Shown one piece after another: positions 10,615-21,501 of a stretch of 64,000 bases of DNA. Below the pieces are notes generated by a model, which searched no databases, was not told where the DNA came from, and saw only the letters and a list, made by a program, of their open reading frames with translations. How positions within the stretch are numbered: the stretch's first letter is position 1; each line of letters opens with the position of its first letter. The translations under genes were made by a program, and so were the position numbers. Location: NCBI RefSeq assembly GCF_000284015.1, contig NC_016943.1, forward strand, positions 3,079,541 through 3,143,540, read 5' to 3'. This DNA comes from Blastococcus saxobsidens DD2 (GTDB lineage Bacteria > Actinomycetota > Actinomycetes > Mycobacteriales > Geodermatophilaceae).

Positions 10615-12053
10615 CAGCCGACGGCACCTTCCATCTGCAGTTCGATGAGCCGGTTCAGCTCGAGGGCGTACTCCATGGGCAGCTCGCGGGCGATCGGCTC
10701 GACGAAGCCGCGCACCACCATCGCCATGGCCTCGTCCTCGGACAGACCGCGGCTCATCAGGTAGAAGAGCTGGTCCTCGCTGACCCGGGAGACGGTGGCC
10801 TCGTGCCCCATGGAGACGTCGTCCTCGCGGACGTCGACGTAGGGGTAGGTGTCCGACCGGCTGATCGTGTCGACCAGCAGCGCGTCGCACTTCACCGTCG
10901 ACCTGGAGCCGTAGGCGCCCTCGTCGACCTGGACCAGGCCGCGGTAGGAGGTGCGGCCACCACCGCGGGCCACCGACTTCGACACGATCGTCGAGGAGGT
11001 GTGCGGCGCGGCGTGCACCATCTTGGCGCCGGCGTCCTGGTGCTGGCCCTCGCCCGCGAAGGCGATCGAGAGGACCTCGCCCTTGGCGTGCTCGCCGGTC
11101 ATCCAGACGGCCGGGTACTTCATGGTGACCTTGGAGCCGATGTTGCCGTCGACCCACTCCATGGTTGCGCCCTCGTGGGCGACGGCCCGCTTGGTCACCA
11201 GGTTGTAGACGTTGTTCGACCAGTTCTGGATGGTCGTGTACCGGCAGCGCGCGTTCTTCTTGACGATGATCTCGACGACCGCGGAGTGCAGCGAGTCGCT
11301 CTTGTAGATCGGCGCGGTGCAGCCTTCGACGTAGTGCACGTAGGCGCCCTCGTCGATGATCATGAGCGTCCGCTCGAACTGGCCCATGTTCTCGGTGTTG
11401 ATCCGGAAGTAGGCCTGGAGCGGGATCTCGACGTTCACGCCCGGCGGCACGTAGATGAACGAGCCACCCGACCAGACGGCCGTGTTCAGCGCGGCGAACT
11501 TGTTGTCCCCGGCGGGAATGACCGAGCCGAAGTACTCGCGGAAGAGGTCCTCGTGCTCGCGCAGGGCGGTGTCGGTGTCCAGGAAGAGGACGCCCTGCTC
11601 CTCCAGGTCCTCGCGGATCTGGTGGTAGACGACCTCTGACTCGTACTGCGCGGCGACGCCGGCGACGAGGCGCTGCTTCTCGGCCTCCGGGATGCCCAGC
11701 CGGTCGTAGGTGTTGCGGATCTCCTCGGGGAGCTCCTCCCACGACGTGGCCTGCGCCTCGGTCGACTTCACGAAGTACTTGATGTTCTGGAAGTCGATGC
11801 CGGAGAGGTCCGAGCCCCAGTCGGGCATGGGCTTGCGGCCGAAGAGCTTCAGCGCCTTGAGCCGGCGCTCGAGCATCCACTCCGGCTCGCCCTTGCGGGT
11901 GGAGATGTCGCGGACGACGTCCTCGTCGATGCCACGACGGGCCGAGGCACCGGCGGTGTCGACGTCCGCCCAGCCGTACTTGTACCGGCCGAGCTGGTCG
12001 ATCTGCTCGTCCTGGGTCAGCGGCGTGGTGGTCACCGGCTGCGTGGTGGTCAT
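10614..12053 (-). CDS. sufB: Fe-S cluster assembly scaffold protein SufB
   Basis: 479 residues, full-length SufB. Conserved blocks: [61 protein letters not shown] with a conserved Cys, and the C-terminal [15 protein letters not shown]. It is the main scaffold on which clusters are built with SufC and SufD. No intein interrupts it, unlike the M. tuberculosis SufB. The ATG overlaps the end of the frame carrying the SufR C-terminus (ATGA), so it is likely coupled to sufR translation, which matters because sufR is frameshifted here. Confidence 0.96.
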   Translation of the reverse strand: MTTTQPVTTTPLTQDEQIDQLGRYKYGWADVDTAGASARRGIDEDVVRDISTRKGEPEWMLERRLKALKLFGRKPMPDWGSDLSGIDFQNIKYFVKSTEAQATSWEELPEEIRNTYDRLGIPEAEKQRLVAGVAAQYESEVVYHQIREDLEEQGVLFLDTDTALREHEDLFREYFGSVIPAGDNKFAALNTAVWSGGSFIYVPPGVNVEIPLQAYFRINTENMGQFERTLMIIDEGAYVHYVEGCTAPIYKSDSLHSAVVEIIVKKNARCRYTTIQNWSNNVYNLVTKRAVAHEGATMEWVDGNIGSKVTMKYPAVWMTGEHAKGEVLSIAFAGEGQHQDAGAKMVHAAPHTSSTIVSKSVARGGGRTSYRGLVQVDEGAYGSRSTVKCDALLVDTISRSDTYPYVDVREDDVSMGHEATVSRVSEDQLFYLMSRGLSEDEAMAMVVRGFVEPIARELPMEYALELNRLIELQMEGAVG

Positions 12054-12917
12054 GCGGGCGTCCTCTCCCGGTCGTTCGTGGGGGCGGTGCTGGTCGGTGC
12101 TGTGCTGGTGGACGGTGCGGTGCGCTGCCGGGCGGCCCGGGGCGCTCCCCGCTCACCGAGTACAGGGCGCGCAGAGGCGGTTCTGTTCCCCGCGCGGGTG
12201 TGCTCCCGGCCGCGACCGGGACGGGCCCCGGGCACCAGCGGCCCCGGGATGTGGGTGGTGCAGATGCCATCGCCGTGGGCGATGGTGGCCAGCCGCTGCA
12301 CGTGGGTGCCCACGAGCCGGCCGATCACCGCTGTCTCGGCCTCGCACAGCTGCGGGAACTCCGCCGCGACGTGCGCCACCGGGCAGTGGTGCTGGCAGAG
12401 CTGCCCGCCGCCGGAGATCGCCGAGGCGGTGGCAGCGTAGCCCTCGGCGGTCAGCGCGGCGGCAAGGGCCTGGGCCCGGTCGACCGGCTGCCCGGGCCGG
12501 GCGTCGACGGCCTGCGCGACGGCGCTGGAGGCGCGCGCCTCCAGGCCCGCCAGCTGCTGCTCGGCGACGGCGCGGACGGCGTCCGGCCGCCGAGGCGGCG
12601 ACGTAGCGGAGCGCGGTCAGCGCCAGGTCGTCGTAGGCGTGCGGGAAGGCGGAGCGTCCGGCGTCCGTGAGGTGGAAGCGGCGGGCGGGCCGGCCGCGGC
12701 CGCGGTGCGCGTCACGACTCTGCCGCTCATCAACCCGGCCGGTCGCCAGCAGGGCGTCCAGGTGCCGGCGGACGGCGGCCGGGGACACGCCCAGCCGCCC
12801 GGCCAGCTCGGTGGCGGTCTGCGGGCCGTGCTGGAGGAGGAGGGCGGAGACGCGGTCGCGGGTGCGCCCGTCGTCGGCAGGCGCCGACGACCGGGGGGGT
12901 GCCGCGAGAGATTCCAC
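12050..12917 (-). pseudogene. sufR: SUF operon repressor SufR, frameshifted
   Basis: First gene of the suf operon, read in two frames. From GTG 12917 the first about 110 residues give a winged HTH of the SufR/ArsR-like type (VSALLLQHGPQTATELAGRLG, then SPAAVRRHLDALLATGRV). Near 12583 the phase changes by +1: upstream reading ends TALRYVAAS, while the rest (DAVRAVAEQQLAGLEAR, then GGGQLCQHHCPVAH, FPQLCEAE, GDGICTTHIP) is only in the next frame. Those cysteines are the Fe-S ligands by which SufR senses cluster status. A missing GC-rich pair of bases would restore one frame. This may be sequencing error, real decay, or programmed shift. The C-terminal frame runs to 12050, overlapping sufB. Confidence 0.75.
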
Positions 12918-12919
12918 AA

Positions 12920-12967
12920 CACGAGTGTGTCCTATTTCGGGGACCCCGCAAGCAAGGTCAGCCTAAG
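12920..12967 (-). promoter_or_regulatory. putative suf promoter/operator with IdeR/DtxR-like half box
   Basis: Upstream of sufR: AAGGTCAGCCTAAG (12954-12967) matches 11 of 12 core positions of an IdeR/DtxR-type box (AGGTTAGCCTAA core) on one side only. It overlaps a possible -35 (TTGCTT, 12950-12955, minus) with -10 TAGGAC (12929-12934) 15 nt on. A short dyad ACAC-GA-GTGT lies at about 12919-12928, close to the GTG start, and could be a SufR operator. All of this is by eye. Confidence 0.3.
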
Positions 12968-13070
12968 AACCGACACCCTCCGGCCGCCCGCGTGATCAGC
13001 CTCACGGGGCCCTGGCCGCGGTGAGCCCTCGGCGACCGGTTCTGGCCTCCCGACCACTTAGCATCGGAGC

Positions 13071-14015
13071 GTGCGGCTGCTGCGCGACTCCTACTCCCCC
13101 ACCACGATCTCCCGTGTGGCGCTGGTCAACGCGATCGCCAACGGGCTGATCGTCGTGACCGGCGGCCTGGTCCGTCTGACGGGCTCCGGGCTCGGCTGCC
13201 CGACCTGGCCCCGCTGCACCGACGAGAGCTTCGTGGCGACCCCGGAGCTCGCCGGGCACGGCGTCATCGAGTTCGGCAACCGGCTGCTCACCTTCGTGCT
13301 CGCCGCCGCCGCCGTCGCCGCCGTGGTGGTCGTGTGGCGCTCTCCGCGGCGCGACCTCCGCACCCTCGCCCTGCTCACGTTCCTCGGCATCCCCGCGCAG
13401 GCCGCGCTCGGCGGGGTCACCGTGCTCACCGGCCTCAACCCGTGGACCGTGGCCGCGCACTTCCTCGTCTCGGCGGTCCTCGTCGCCCTCGCGACCACGC
13501 TGTGGCTGCGCTCGCGGGAGACCGGCGTCGGCCGGCCGCTGCTCCGCCGTCCCTTCGTCCTGCTGGTCAACGGCATCGCCGCCGCCACCGCCGCCGTCCT
13601 GTTGCTGGGCACCGTCGTCACCGGGAGCGGGCCGCACAGCGGCGACCTGCCGGACGACCCGGGCGCCGCACCGGTCCGCATGGGCTTCGATCCGGAGCTG
13701 GTCAGCCAGCTGCACGCCGACGTCGTCTTCCTGCTCCTCGGCCTGACCATCGCGCTGCTGGTCGCCCTCCACGCGACCGACTCCCCCGGCCGGGTCCGCC
13801 GTGCCACCCGCGACCTGCTGATCGTCCAGCTGGCACAGGGCGTCGTCGGGTACGTGCAGTACTTCACCGACCTGCCGATCGCCCTGGTTCTGGTGCACAT
13901 GCTGGGCGCGGTGCTGGTCACCGCGTACACGGCGCGCCTGGTCTGGGCCGTCCGCGGCCCGGCGTCGGACCTGCCCCTGACCGCGTCGACGGAGCCGGCC
14001 GCCGTCACCCACTGA
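13071..14015 (+). CDS. ctaA: heme A synthase (COX15/CtaA family)
   Basis: 314 residues with about eight transmembrane helices in two four-helix halves. The first half shows the family start VALVNAIANGLIVVTGGLVRLTGSG and the loop LGCPTWPRC with its cysteine pair; heme-binding histidines appear as HGVIEFGNR and AHFLV in the first half and LHADVVF and VLVHM in the second. It oxidises heme O to heme A in the membrane for cytochrome aa3 oxidase. Partner ctaB lies 1.1 kb on, separated by the AbiEi/DUF559 gene. GTG 13071 lies 6 nt after TAGCAT (13059-13064), suggesting a leaderless transcript; a GGAG is too close to work normally. Confidence 0.93.
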   Translation: MRLLRDSYSPTTISRVALVNAIANGLIVVTGGLVRLTGSGLGCPTWPRCTDESFVATPELAGHGVIEFGNRLLTFVLAAAAVAAVVVVWRSPRRDLRTLALLTFLGIPAQAALGGVTVLTGLNPWTVAAHFLVSAVLVALATTLWLRSRETGVGRPLLRRPFVLLVNGIAAATAAVLLLGTVVTGSGPHSGDLPDDPGAAPVRMGFDPELVSQLHADVVFLLLGLTIALLVALHATDSPGRVRRATRDLLIVQLAQGVVGYVQYFTDLPIALVLVHMLGAVLVTAYTARLVWAVRGPASDLPLTASTEPAAVTH

Positions 14016-14026
14016 TATCGGCGAGC

Positions 14027-14077
14027 GTGTGCGCTGGGGCGGAGCCCCGAACTCGATAACCGGGCCTCAGCGCACAC
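14027..14077. repeat. 51-nt palindromic element, copy 1 (terminator-like)
   Basis: Outer arms GTGTGCGCTG (14027-14036) and CAGCGCACAC (14068-14077) are perfect inverted repeats; inside sits a nested stem GGGGC-GGA-GCCCC (14036-14048) and then CGAACTCGATAACCGGG. It lies between convergent ctaA and the AbiEi/DUF559 gene and overlaps the stop codon of the latter, so it may act as bidirectional terminator. A second element of identical length and plan lies at 55001-55051. Confidence 0.6.
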
Positions 14078-14984
14078 CCTCCAGCCCGAAGAGGCGTCGC
14101 CGGGCGTCGTGGACGGCGCGGAGCTCTCGTCGGCACCCCTCCGGATCCCCGGTCAGCCGGCGGTATCCGAAGCGCAGCGTCTGCCAGCCGATGGTGGCCA
14201 GGAGTGCATCGCGGCGGATGTCCCTCTCCCGCTGATCGCGGGAACCGTGCCAGGCGGCGCCGTCCATCTCGACCGCGAGCAGGACGTCCCCGTAGGCGAC
14301 ATCGAGATAGTGGGTCCGTCCGGCAACCGTGACCGGCCGCTGCTGGACGAACGCGGGCATTCCAGGCGCCCGGAGCACCTGGAGACAGCCCCAGATCTCC
14401 AACTCGCTCCGGCACCCGTCGGCGAGGAGTCCGACCAACTCGACGAGGGCCGCACGCCCCGGCAGACACGGCCGCCGCTCGATCTCGGCGTTCAGCTGCC
14501 GCGGTAGGCACAGTCGACGACGGACGGCGGTGATGGCCGCAGCCCGGAGGTCCGATCGGTGCACGCCGCGTGGTTGACCCCAGGTGTCCACGAGCGCGCG
14601 CTCGACGCAGGTCACCGGCAGGCCCTCCACCCGCCGGATCGTGTCGGCGACGTCACGACTGCGATGCAGCACGACACCCGCCGCCCCTCGCCCGCTTCGC
14701 CGGAGCTCGACGGTGAGGTGGACCGGTGCTCCCGGTGGCAGGAGCTCCCACAGGGCGAGTGCGCTGTGGTGGCTGACCACCCCGTCCCACGCCTGCACCG
14801 CGGCCTCGACACGGATCCGCCAGTCGTCAGCCACCGCGGGAAGGGCGTACACCCCTGGCTGGATGCGGCGCAGCCGACCGGTCGCCACCCAGGCGGAGAG
14901 CGTCTTGCGATCGATGCGGGCGGTGAGCGCCTCCCATGTCGCCCAGCCGTCGGCGCCGAGCAGGGCCGGGATGTCGTACGCCAC
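14067..14984 (-). CDS. AbiEi-type HTH plus DUF559 (Vsr-like nuclease fold) protein
   Basis: 305 residues. The N-terminal third (WATWEALTARIDRKTLSAWV, then GRLRRIQPGVYALP) is the winged HTH of AbiEi-family antitoxins; the middle (HHSALALWELLP, VHLTVE) is the second AbiEi domain; the C-terminal about 110 residues resemble DUF559, with YLDVAYGDVLLAVEMDG giving the Asp and Glu of a PD-(D/E)xK-like site, then WHGSRDQRERDIRRDALL and LRFGYRRL. No AbiEii toxin gene is adjacent, so it is an orphan; such proteins are common in Actinobacteria and of unknown role. It separates ctaA from ctaB. A dyad GACTC-TGTC-GAGTC (14990-15003) just upstream could be its own operator. Repeat-like sequences lie on both sides. 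Confidence 0.8.
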   Translation of the reverse strand: MAYDIPALLGADGWATWEALTARIDRKTLSAWVATGRLRRIQPGVYALPAVADDWRIRVEAAVQAWDGVVSHHSALALWELLPPGAPVHLTVELRRSGRGAAGVVLHRSRDVADTIRRVEGLPVTCVERALVDTWGQPRGVHRSDLRAAAITAVRRRLCLPRQLNAEIERRPCLPGRAALVELVGLLADGCRSELEIWGCLQVLRAPGMPAFVQQRPVTVAGRTHYLDVAYGDVLLAVEMDGAAWHGSRDQRERDIRRDALLATIGWQTLRFGYRRLTGDPEGCRRELRAVHDARRRLFGLEGVR

Positions 14985-15078
14985 CGCGTGACTCTGTCGA
15001 GTCGGCCGCGTGCGCGGGGACAGCAGCCGAAATATGTGGACAGGGTCGTGGAACGGGGGCGCTCATGCCCAGTTCTGA

Positions 15079-15105
15079 TCGATGGAACCGGGCGCCGGCG
15101 CACAC
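15079..15105. repeat. partial copy related to the 51-nt palindromic element
   Basis: Between the AbiEi/DUF559 gene and the ctaB stop, the stretch starts TCGATGGAACCGGG and ends GGCGCACAC; copy 1 has TCGATAACCGGG followed by CAGCGCACAC in the same order and orientation. No full left arm is recognisable, so it is a decayed or partial copy at best. It could also be chance similarity in GC-rich DNA. Confidence 0.35.
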
Positions 15106-15122
15106 GCTGGGCAGCGCCGCTG

Positions 15123-16055
15123 TCAGACGATGGCGTCGACGACGATCGCGACCATCAGCAGCGCGAGGTACGAGATCGACACGTGGAACAGCTGCATCGG
15201 TCTGGTCTCGCCGCCGGCCCGGATGCGGCGGAGCAGCCGGTGGGCCTCGATGAGGAACCAGGCACCGAGGACCGCGGCGGCGATCGTGTAGCCGCGGCCG
15301 ACGCCGTACTCCGCCCCGACCGGCCAGAGCAGCAGGGAGACGGCGACGGTCACCCAGCTCCAGGCGACGGTCTGCCGGCCCACCGACCGGGCGCTGGTGA
15401 CCACCGGCAGCATCGGCACGTCGGCCCGCGCGTAGTCGTCCTTGAACCGCAGGGCCAGCGCCCAGAAGTGCGGCATCTGCCAGCAGAAGACGACGCCGAA
15501 GACGACGACCGCCGGCCAGTCCAGGGAGCCGGTCACCGCGGCCCAGCCGATCAGCACCGGCGCCGCACCCGGCACGCCGCCGAACTCGGTGCTGCGCCGG
15601 GTGTACCGCTTGAACACCATCGTGTAGAGGACGGCGTAGTAGAAGATCGCGCCCGCCGCCAGGACCGCGGCCAGGGTCGTGGTCGTCAGCGCGAGCAGCA
15701 CGATGGATGCCACCGTCAGCACGACGCCGAAGACCAGCGCCGCCCGCGGGGTCACCGCGCCGGTGACGAGCGGCCGCTTCCGGGTGCGGTTCATGAGCCG
15801 GTCGATGTCGCGGTCGTACCAGCAGTTGAAGACGTTCGCGGCGCCGGCGGCGAGCGTGCCGCCGACCAGGGTGCTCAGCAGCAGCGTCCACGACGGCCAC
15901 CCACGATCGGCCAGCATCATCGCCGGCACGGTGGTGATGAGCAGCAGCTCGATGATCCGCGGCTTGGTGAGGCCCACGTAGGCGCCGACCCGTGCACGGA
16001 CACGGCTGAGGAGGCCAGGAGCGGAGGCGGCGGGGCGCTCGGACAGCGCCGTCAC
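15123..16055 (-). CDS. ctaB: protoheme IX farnesyltransferase (heme O synthase)
   Basis: 310 residues, UbiA-family polytopic membrane enzyme that joins farnesyl-PP to heme B. Signatures: YVGLTKPRIIELLLITTVP near the start, the first Asp-rich motif NCWYDRDIDRLMNRT, KRPLVTGAV, then YTMVFKRYTRRSTEFGGVPGA and WQMPHFWALALRFKDDYARADVPMLPV with the second Asp motif (quoted here as separate blocks). About nine helices. GTG 16055 is chosen because GAGGG lies 6-7 nt upstream and the length then fits the family; a frame extension to 16160 is arginine/glycine-rich and unlikely. Divergent from tkt, as in M. tuberculosis. Confidence 0.94.
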   Translation of the reverse strand: MTALSERPAASAPGLLSRVRARVGAYVGLTKPRIIELLLITTVPAMMLADRGWPSWTLLLSTLVGGTLAAGAANVFNCWYDRDIDRLMNRTRKRPLVTGAVTPRAALVFGVVLTVASIVLLALTTTTLAAVLAAGAIFYYAVLYTMVFKRYTRRSTEFGGVPGAAPVLIGWAAVTGSLDWPAVVVFGVVFCWQMPHFWALALRFKDDYARADVPMLPVVTSARSVGRQTVAWSWVTVAVSLLLWPVGAEYGVGRGYTIAAAVLGAWFLIEAHRLLRRIRAGGETRPMQLFHVSISYLALLMVAIVVDAIV

Positions 16056-16351
16056 CGGGTGCCCTCGTGCGGGCAGCAGGGCACCACGGGATCCCTTCGG
16101 ACCGGAGAGCGGAACTCGCCCACTGTAGCCCCGGCGGGTTCCCGGCCCACCGGACGGCATGACCTGTGATGACTAGGGTTGATCACGTTGCTGCCAGCGG
16201 TGCAGCGGGTAGGGGCGACGGTGACGACGTCGTCGCGCCACCGACCGCGCCAGCGGTCCGGGGGACGCCGCAGGCGGGCTCCGGCCCACCCCGCCCGGCG
16301 GTCGCTCCGCCCGGGCACGACGTCAGGCCTACTCGAGGGAGAACCGACCAG
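16056..16351. promoter_or_regulatory. divergent ctaB/tkt promoter region
   Basis: 296-nt gene-free spacer between oppositely directed ctaB and tkt. On the plus strand TAGGGT (16174-16179) fits a TANNNT -10 box for tkt, which would give an untranslated leader of about 165 nt; no good -35 is seen. GAGGGAG lies about 12 nt ahead of the tkt ATG. No gene is supported here although frames stay open. Confidence 0.35.
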
Positions 16352-18556
<2,205 letters not shown>

Positions 18557-18591
18557 TCAGGACCACTCGAACCTCCCCCGAAAGGACTGTC

Positions 18592-19698
18592 ATGGCACAG
18601 AACGAGAACCTGGCCGAACTGTCACGGGCCGGGGTGGCCGTCTGGCTCGACGACCTGTCCCGCGATCGCATCCGCAGCGGCAACCTGCAGTCGCTGGTCG
18701 ACGAGCACTCCGTCGTGGGCGTGACCACGAACCCGACCATCTTCGCCGCGGCGATCAGCGGGTCGGAGTCCTACGACGACCAGCTGCACGCGCTGGCGGT
18801 GCGGCAGGTGAGCGTCGAGGAGGCGCTGCGCACCATCACCGCCGCCGACGTCCGCGACGCGTGCGACCTGCTCGCGCCGGTGGCGCAGCGCCAGCCCGGC
18901 GACGGGCGCGTCTCCCTCGAGGTGGCTCCCGGGCTGGCGAACGACACCGACGCCACCGCCGCCGAGGCCGCGCACCTGTGGTGGCTGGTGGACCGGCCGA
19001 ACCTCTACATCAAGATCCCGGCCACCGAGGCGGGCCTGCCGGCGATCACCACGTCGATCTCCCGCGGGATCAGCGTCAACGTCACCCTGATCTTCAGCCT
19101 CGACCGCTACCGGGCCGTCATGGACGCCTATCTCAGCGGCCTCGAGCAGCGGCTGGCCGAGAACCCCGAGGCCGAGCTGTCCGGCCTGGACTCGGTGGCG
19201 TCGTTCTTCGTGTCCCGCGTGGACAGCGAGATCGACAAGCGCCTGGACGCCGCCGGAGCCGACGCGCAGCTCAAGGGCAAGGCCGGCGTGGCCAACGCCC
19301 AGCTGGCCTACCAGGCCTACGAGGAGGTGTTCTCCTCGGATCGCTGGCGCGCCCTGGAGGCGAAGGGCGCCCGGCCGCAGCGCCCGCTGTGGGCCTCGAC
19401 CGGCGTCAAGAACCCGGACTACTCCGACACCCTCTACATCAGCGAGCTCATCGCACCCGGCACGGTCAACACCATGCCGGAGAAGACGCTGATGGCCTAC
19501 GCCGACCACGGGAGGCCGGCCACCCCGGTGCAGAAGTCCTACGACGACGCGGCGGCGGTCCTCCAGGCGGTGCGGGACGCCGGCATCGACCTCGACGACG
19601 TCTTCCGCGTCCTCGAGGACGAGGGCGTGCAGAAGTTCGTCGACTCCTGGGACGAGCTCACCGAGAGCGTCCGCACGGAGCTCGAGGACAAGAAGTGA
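18592..19698 (+). CDS. tal: transaldolase
   Basis: 368 residues, actinobacterial long-form transaldolase. Schiff-base lysine is Lys141 in [11 protein letters not shown]; other marks are [11 protein letters not shown] near the start, [13 protein letters not shown], and [15 protein letters not shown]. It transfers a three-carbon unit between sedoheptulose-7-P and glyceraldehyde-3-P. ATG 18592 has AAAGGA 6 nt upstream. It lies 35 nt after tkt and 61 nt before pgi, on one strand, so the genes form an operon. Confidence 0.96.
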   Translation: MAQNENLAELSRAGVAVWLDDLSRDRIRSGNLQSLVDEHSVVGVTTNPTIFAAAISGSESYDDQLHALAVRQVSVEEALRTITAADVRDACDLLAPVAQRQPGDGRVSLEVAPGLANDTDATAAEAAHLWWLVDRPNLYIKIPATEAGLPAITTSISRGISVNVTLIFSLDRYRAVMDAYLSGLEQRLAENPEAELSGLDSVASFFVSRVDSEIDKRLDAAGADAQLKGKAGVANAQLAYQAYEEVFSSDRWRALEAKGARPQRPLWASTGVKNPDYSDTLYISELIAPGTVNTMPEKTLMAYADHGRPATPVQKSYDDAAAVLQAVRDAGIDLDDVFRVLEDEGVQKFVDSWDELTESVRTELEDKK

Positions 19699-19759
19699 GC
19701 GAGCTCGCGAGTCCACCGATGGGCACAGCGGCAGGGCTCACGGCCGGCGAGGAGGGACA

Positions 19760-21361
19760 GTGAGCCTGCGGGTCACCGCGCACGGGCTGCAGGTGCCCGA
19801 GCCGGTCCGCGCACAGCTGCTGCAGGACGACGTCGCCGCCCGGCTGGTCCGCAAGGACGCGACGCTGTGGGGTCCGGACGCCGAGAGCGAGGCCGCCGTC
19901 CGGCTGGGCTGGCTGGACCTGCCGGCGAGCTCCCGGTCGCTGCTCGCCCAGCTGGCCGACCTGCGCGGCACGTTGGCGAGCGAAGGTCTGGACCGGATCG
20001 TCCTCTGCGGCATGGGCGGGTCCTCCCTCGCTCCCGAGGTCATCTGCCGGACCGCCGGGGTGCCGCTGGTCGTGCTGGACACCACCGACCCCGGGCAGGT
20101 GGCCACCGCCATGACCGACCTGGAGCGGACGGTCGTGGTGATCAGCTCCAAGTCCGGCGGCACGGTGGAGACCGAGAGCCAGCGCCGGGCGTTCATCGCC
20201 GCCTTCGCCGAGACCGGGTTGGACGAGAAGCAGATCGGCGCGCGGTTCGTCGTCGTCACCGACCCCGGTTCGCCGCTGGCCGAGACGGCCGCGGCCATGG
20301 GCGCCCGCGCCGTGTTCCTCGCCGACCCGACGGTGGGCGGCCGCTACAGCGCCCTGTCGGCGTTCGGGTTGGTGCCGTCGGCGCTGGCCGGCGCCGACGT
20401 CGCCGCGCTGGTCGACGACGCCGAGGAGCTCGCCGAGCGGCTGGCCGACCCGGCCGGCCCGGCGATGGAGCTGGGTATCGCGCTGGGCGCCGCCTTCCGG
20501 ACCGGGCGGGACAAGCTCGCGCTCGCCGACGCCGGGGACACCCCGATCCAGGGCTTCGGCGACTGGGCCGAGCAGCTGATCGCCGAGTCCACGGGCAAGG
20601 AGGGCCGCGGCATCCTCCCGGTGGTGCTGGAGTCGCCGCAGGCACCGGCCGGGTCGGCCGCTGACGTGCTGCTGGCCCTGGTCGGCGCCGAGGCCCCCGG
20701 CTCAGCGCCGTCGATCGGCGTCACCGGCCCGCTGGGCGCGCAGTTCCTCGGCTGGGAGTACGCCACCGCGGTGGCCGGCCGGGTGCTGGGGATCAACCCC
20801 TTCGACCAGCCCAACGTGACCGAGAGCAAGAAGAACACCCGGACGATCCTCGCCGTGGGTCTGCCCGACGACGAGCCGGTCGCGACGATCGGTGCCGTGG
20901 AGATCCGCGGCAGCGCCGAACTGCTCACCGGCGTGGACCTCTCCATCCACGACGGGCTCTCCCTGGCGCTGGACTCGCTGCTGGCGATCATCCCTCCGCG
21001 CGGGTACCTGGCCGTCATGGCGTACCTGGACCGCCTCGGGGACGCCCGCGCGGCCGACGTCCGGGCGGCGCTGGCCCGCCGCACCGAGCACGCGGTCACG
21101 TTCGGCTGGGGCCCGCGCTTCCTGCACTCGACCGGCCAGTACCACAAGGGCGGCCCGCAGGTCGGCGTCTTCCTCCAGATCACCGGCACGGTGGCCGATG
21201 ACCTGCCCGTGCCCGATCAGCCGTACACCTTCGGAACCCTGCAGGCCGCCCAGGCCGCCGGTGACCGCAAGGCGCTGGCCGACCGGGCCCGTCCGCTGCT
21301 GCACCTGCACCTGACCGACCGGGCGGCCGGCGTCGGCCAGCTGCTCTCCACCCTGGGCTGA
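19760..21361 (+). CDS. pgi: glucose-6-phosphate isomerase
   Basis: 533 residues, interconverts glucose-6-P and fructose-6-P. Two SIS domains are visible: LCGMGGSSLAPEVICRT and ISSKSGGTVETESQRR for sugar-phosphate binding, GDWAEQLIAESTGKEGRG with the catalytic Glu region, then GQYHKGGPQVGVFLQ near the C-terminus with the conserved Lys. This is the bacterial form found inside actinobacterial tal-pgi-zwf clusters rather than the classic 550-residue Pgi. The GTG start has GAGGAGGG 4-5 nt upstream. A strong hairpin follows the stop. Confidence 0.93.
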   Translation: MSLRVTAHGLQVPEPVRAQLLQDDVAARLVRKDATLWGPDAESEAAVRLGWLDLPASSRSLLAQLADLRGTLASEGLDRIVLCGMGGSSLAPEVICRTAGVPLVVLDTTDPGQVATAMTDLERTVVVISSKSGGTVETESQRRAFIAAFAETGLDEKQIGARFVVVTDPGSPLAETAAAMGARAVFLADPTVGGRYSALSAFGLVPSALAGADVAALVDDAEELAERLADPAGPAMELGIALGAAFRTGRDKLALADAGDTPIQGFGDWAEQLIAESTGKEGRGILPVVLESPQAPAGSAADVLLALVGAEAPGSAPSIGVTGPLGAQFLGWEYATAVAGRVLGINPFDQPNVTESKKNTRTILAVGLPDDEPVATIGAVEIRGSAELLTGVDLSIHDGLSLALDSLLAIIPPRGYLAVMAYLDRLGDARAADVRAALARRTEHAVTFGWGPRFLHSTGQYHKGGPQVGVFLQITGTVADDLPVPDQPYTFGTLQAAQAAGDRKALADRARPLLHLHLTDRAAGVGQLLSTLG

Positions 21362-21411
21362 CCACCGGACGCCACGCCGGAGGACCGCCCCCTCGATCCG
21401 CGCCTGCTCCA

Positions 21412-21445
21412 CCCGCCGTCCGTTCCCCCGGGGACGGACGGCGGG
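21412..21445. terminator. strong hairpin between pgi and zwf
   Basis: Perfect 12-bp stem CCCGCCGTCCGT (21412-21423) / ACGGACGGCGGG (21434-21445) with the loop TCCCCCGGGG that can itself pair. It is 50 nt past the pgi stop and before zwf; no T-tract. It probably stops or attenuates read-through and may protect the upstream mRNA, setting zwf-opcA-pgl apart from tkt-tal-pgi. Confidence 0.5.
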
Positions 21446-21468
21446 CCCCCCGACGACGAGGACGGACG

Positions 21469-21501
21469 ATGACTCTTTCCCCGCTACGCGGCCCGCGATG
21501 A
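21469..21501 (+). CDS. possible 10-residue leader peptide before zwf
   Basis: ATG 21469 encodes MTLSPLRGPR and ends at TGA 21499-21501, which overlaps the zwf ATG (21498) as ATGA. GAGGA lies about 6 nt upstream of this small frame, whereas the zwf ATG has only CGCGGCCCGCG before it. Translation of zwf may therefore depend on this leader. Alternatively it is chance and zwf uses a weak site. Confidence 0.35.
   Translation: MTLSPLRGPR

Noticed and set aside
9295-12270. Apparent 991-codon protein containing SufD
   Set aside because: Only the last 439 codons are SufD; the upstream part is sufB read in another phase and is Arg-rich. The ATG overlapping the sufB stop is the real start.
16166-16351. 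62-codon N-terminal extension of transketolase
   Set aside because: It lacks transketolase similarity and overlaps the divergent promoter region; ATG 16352 fits better.
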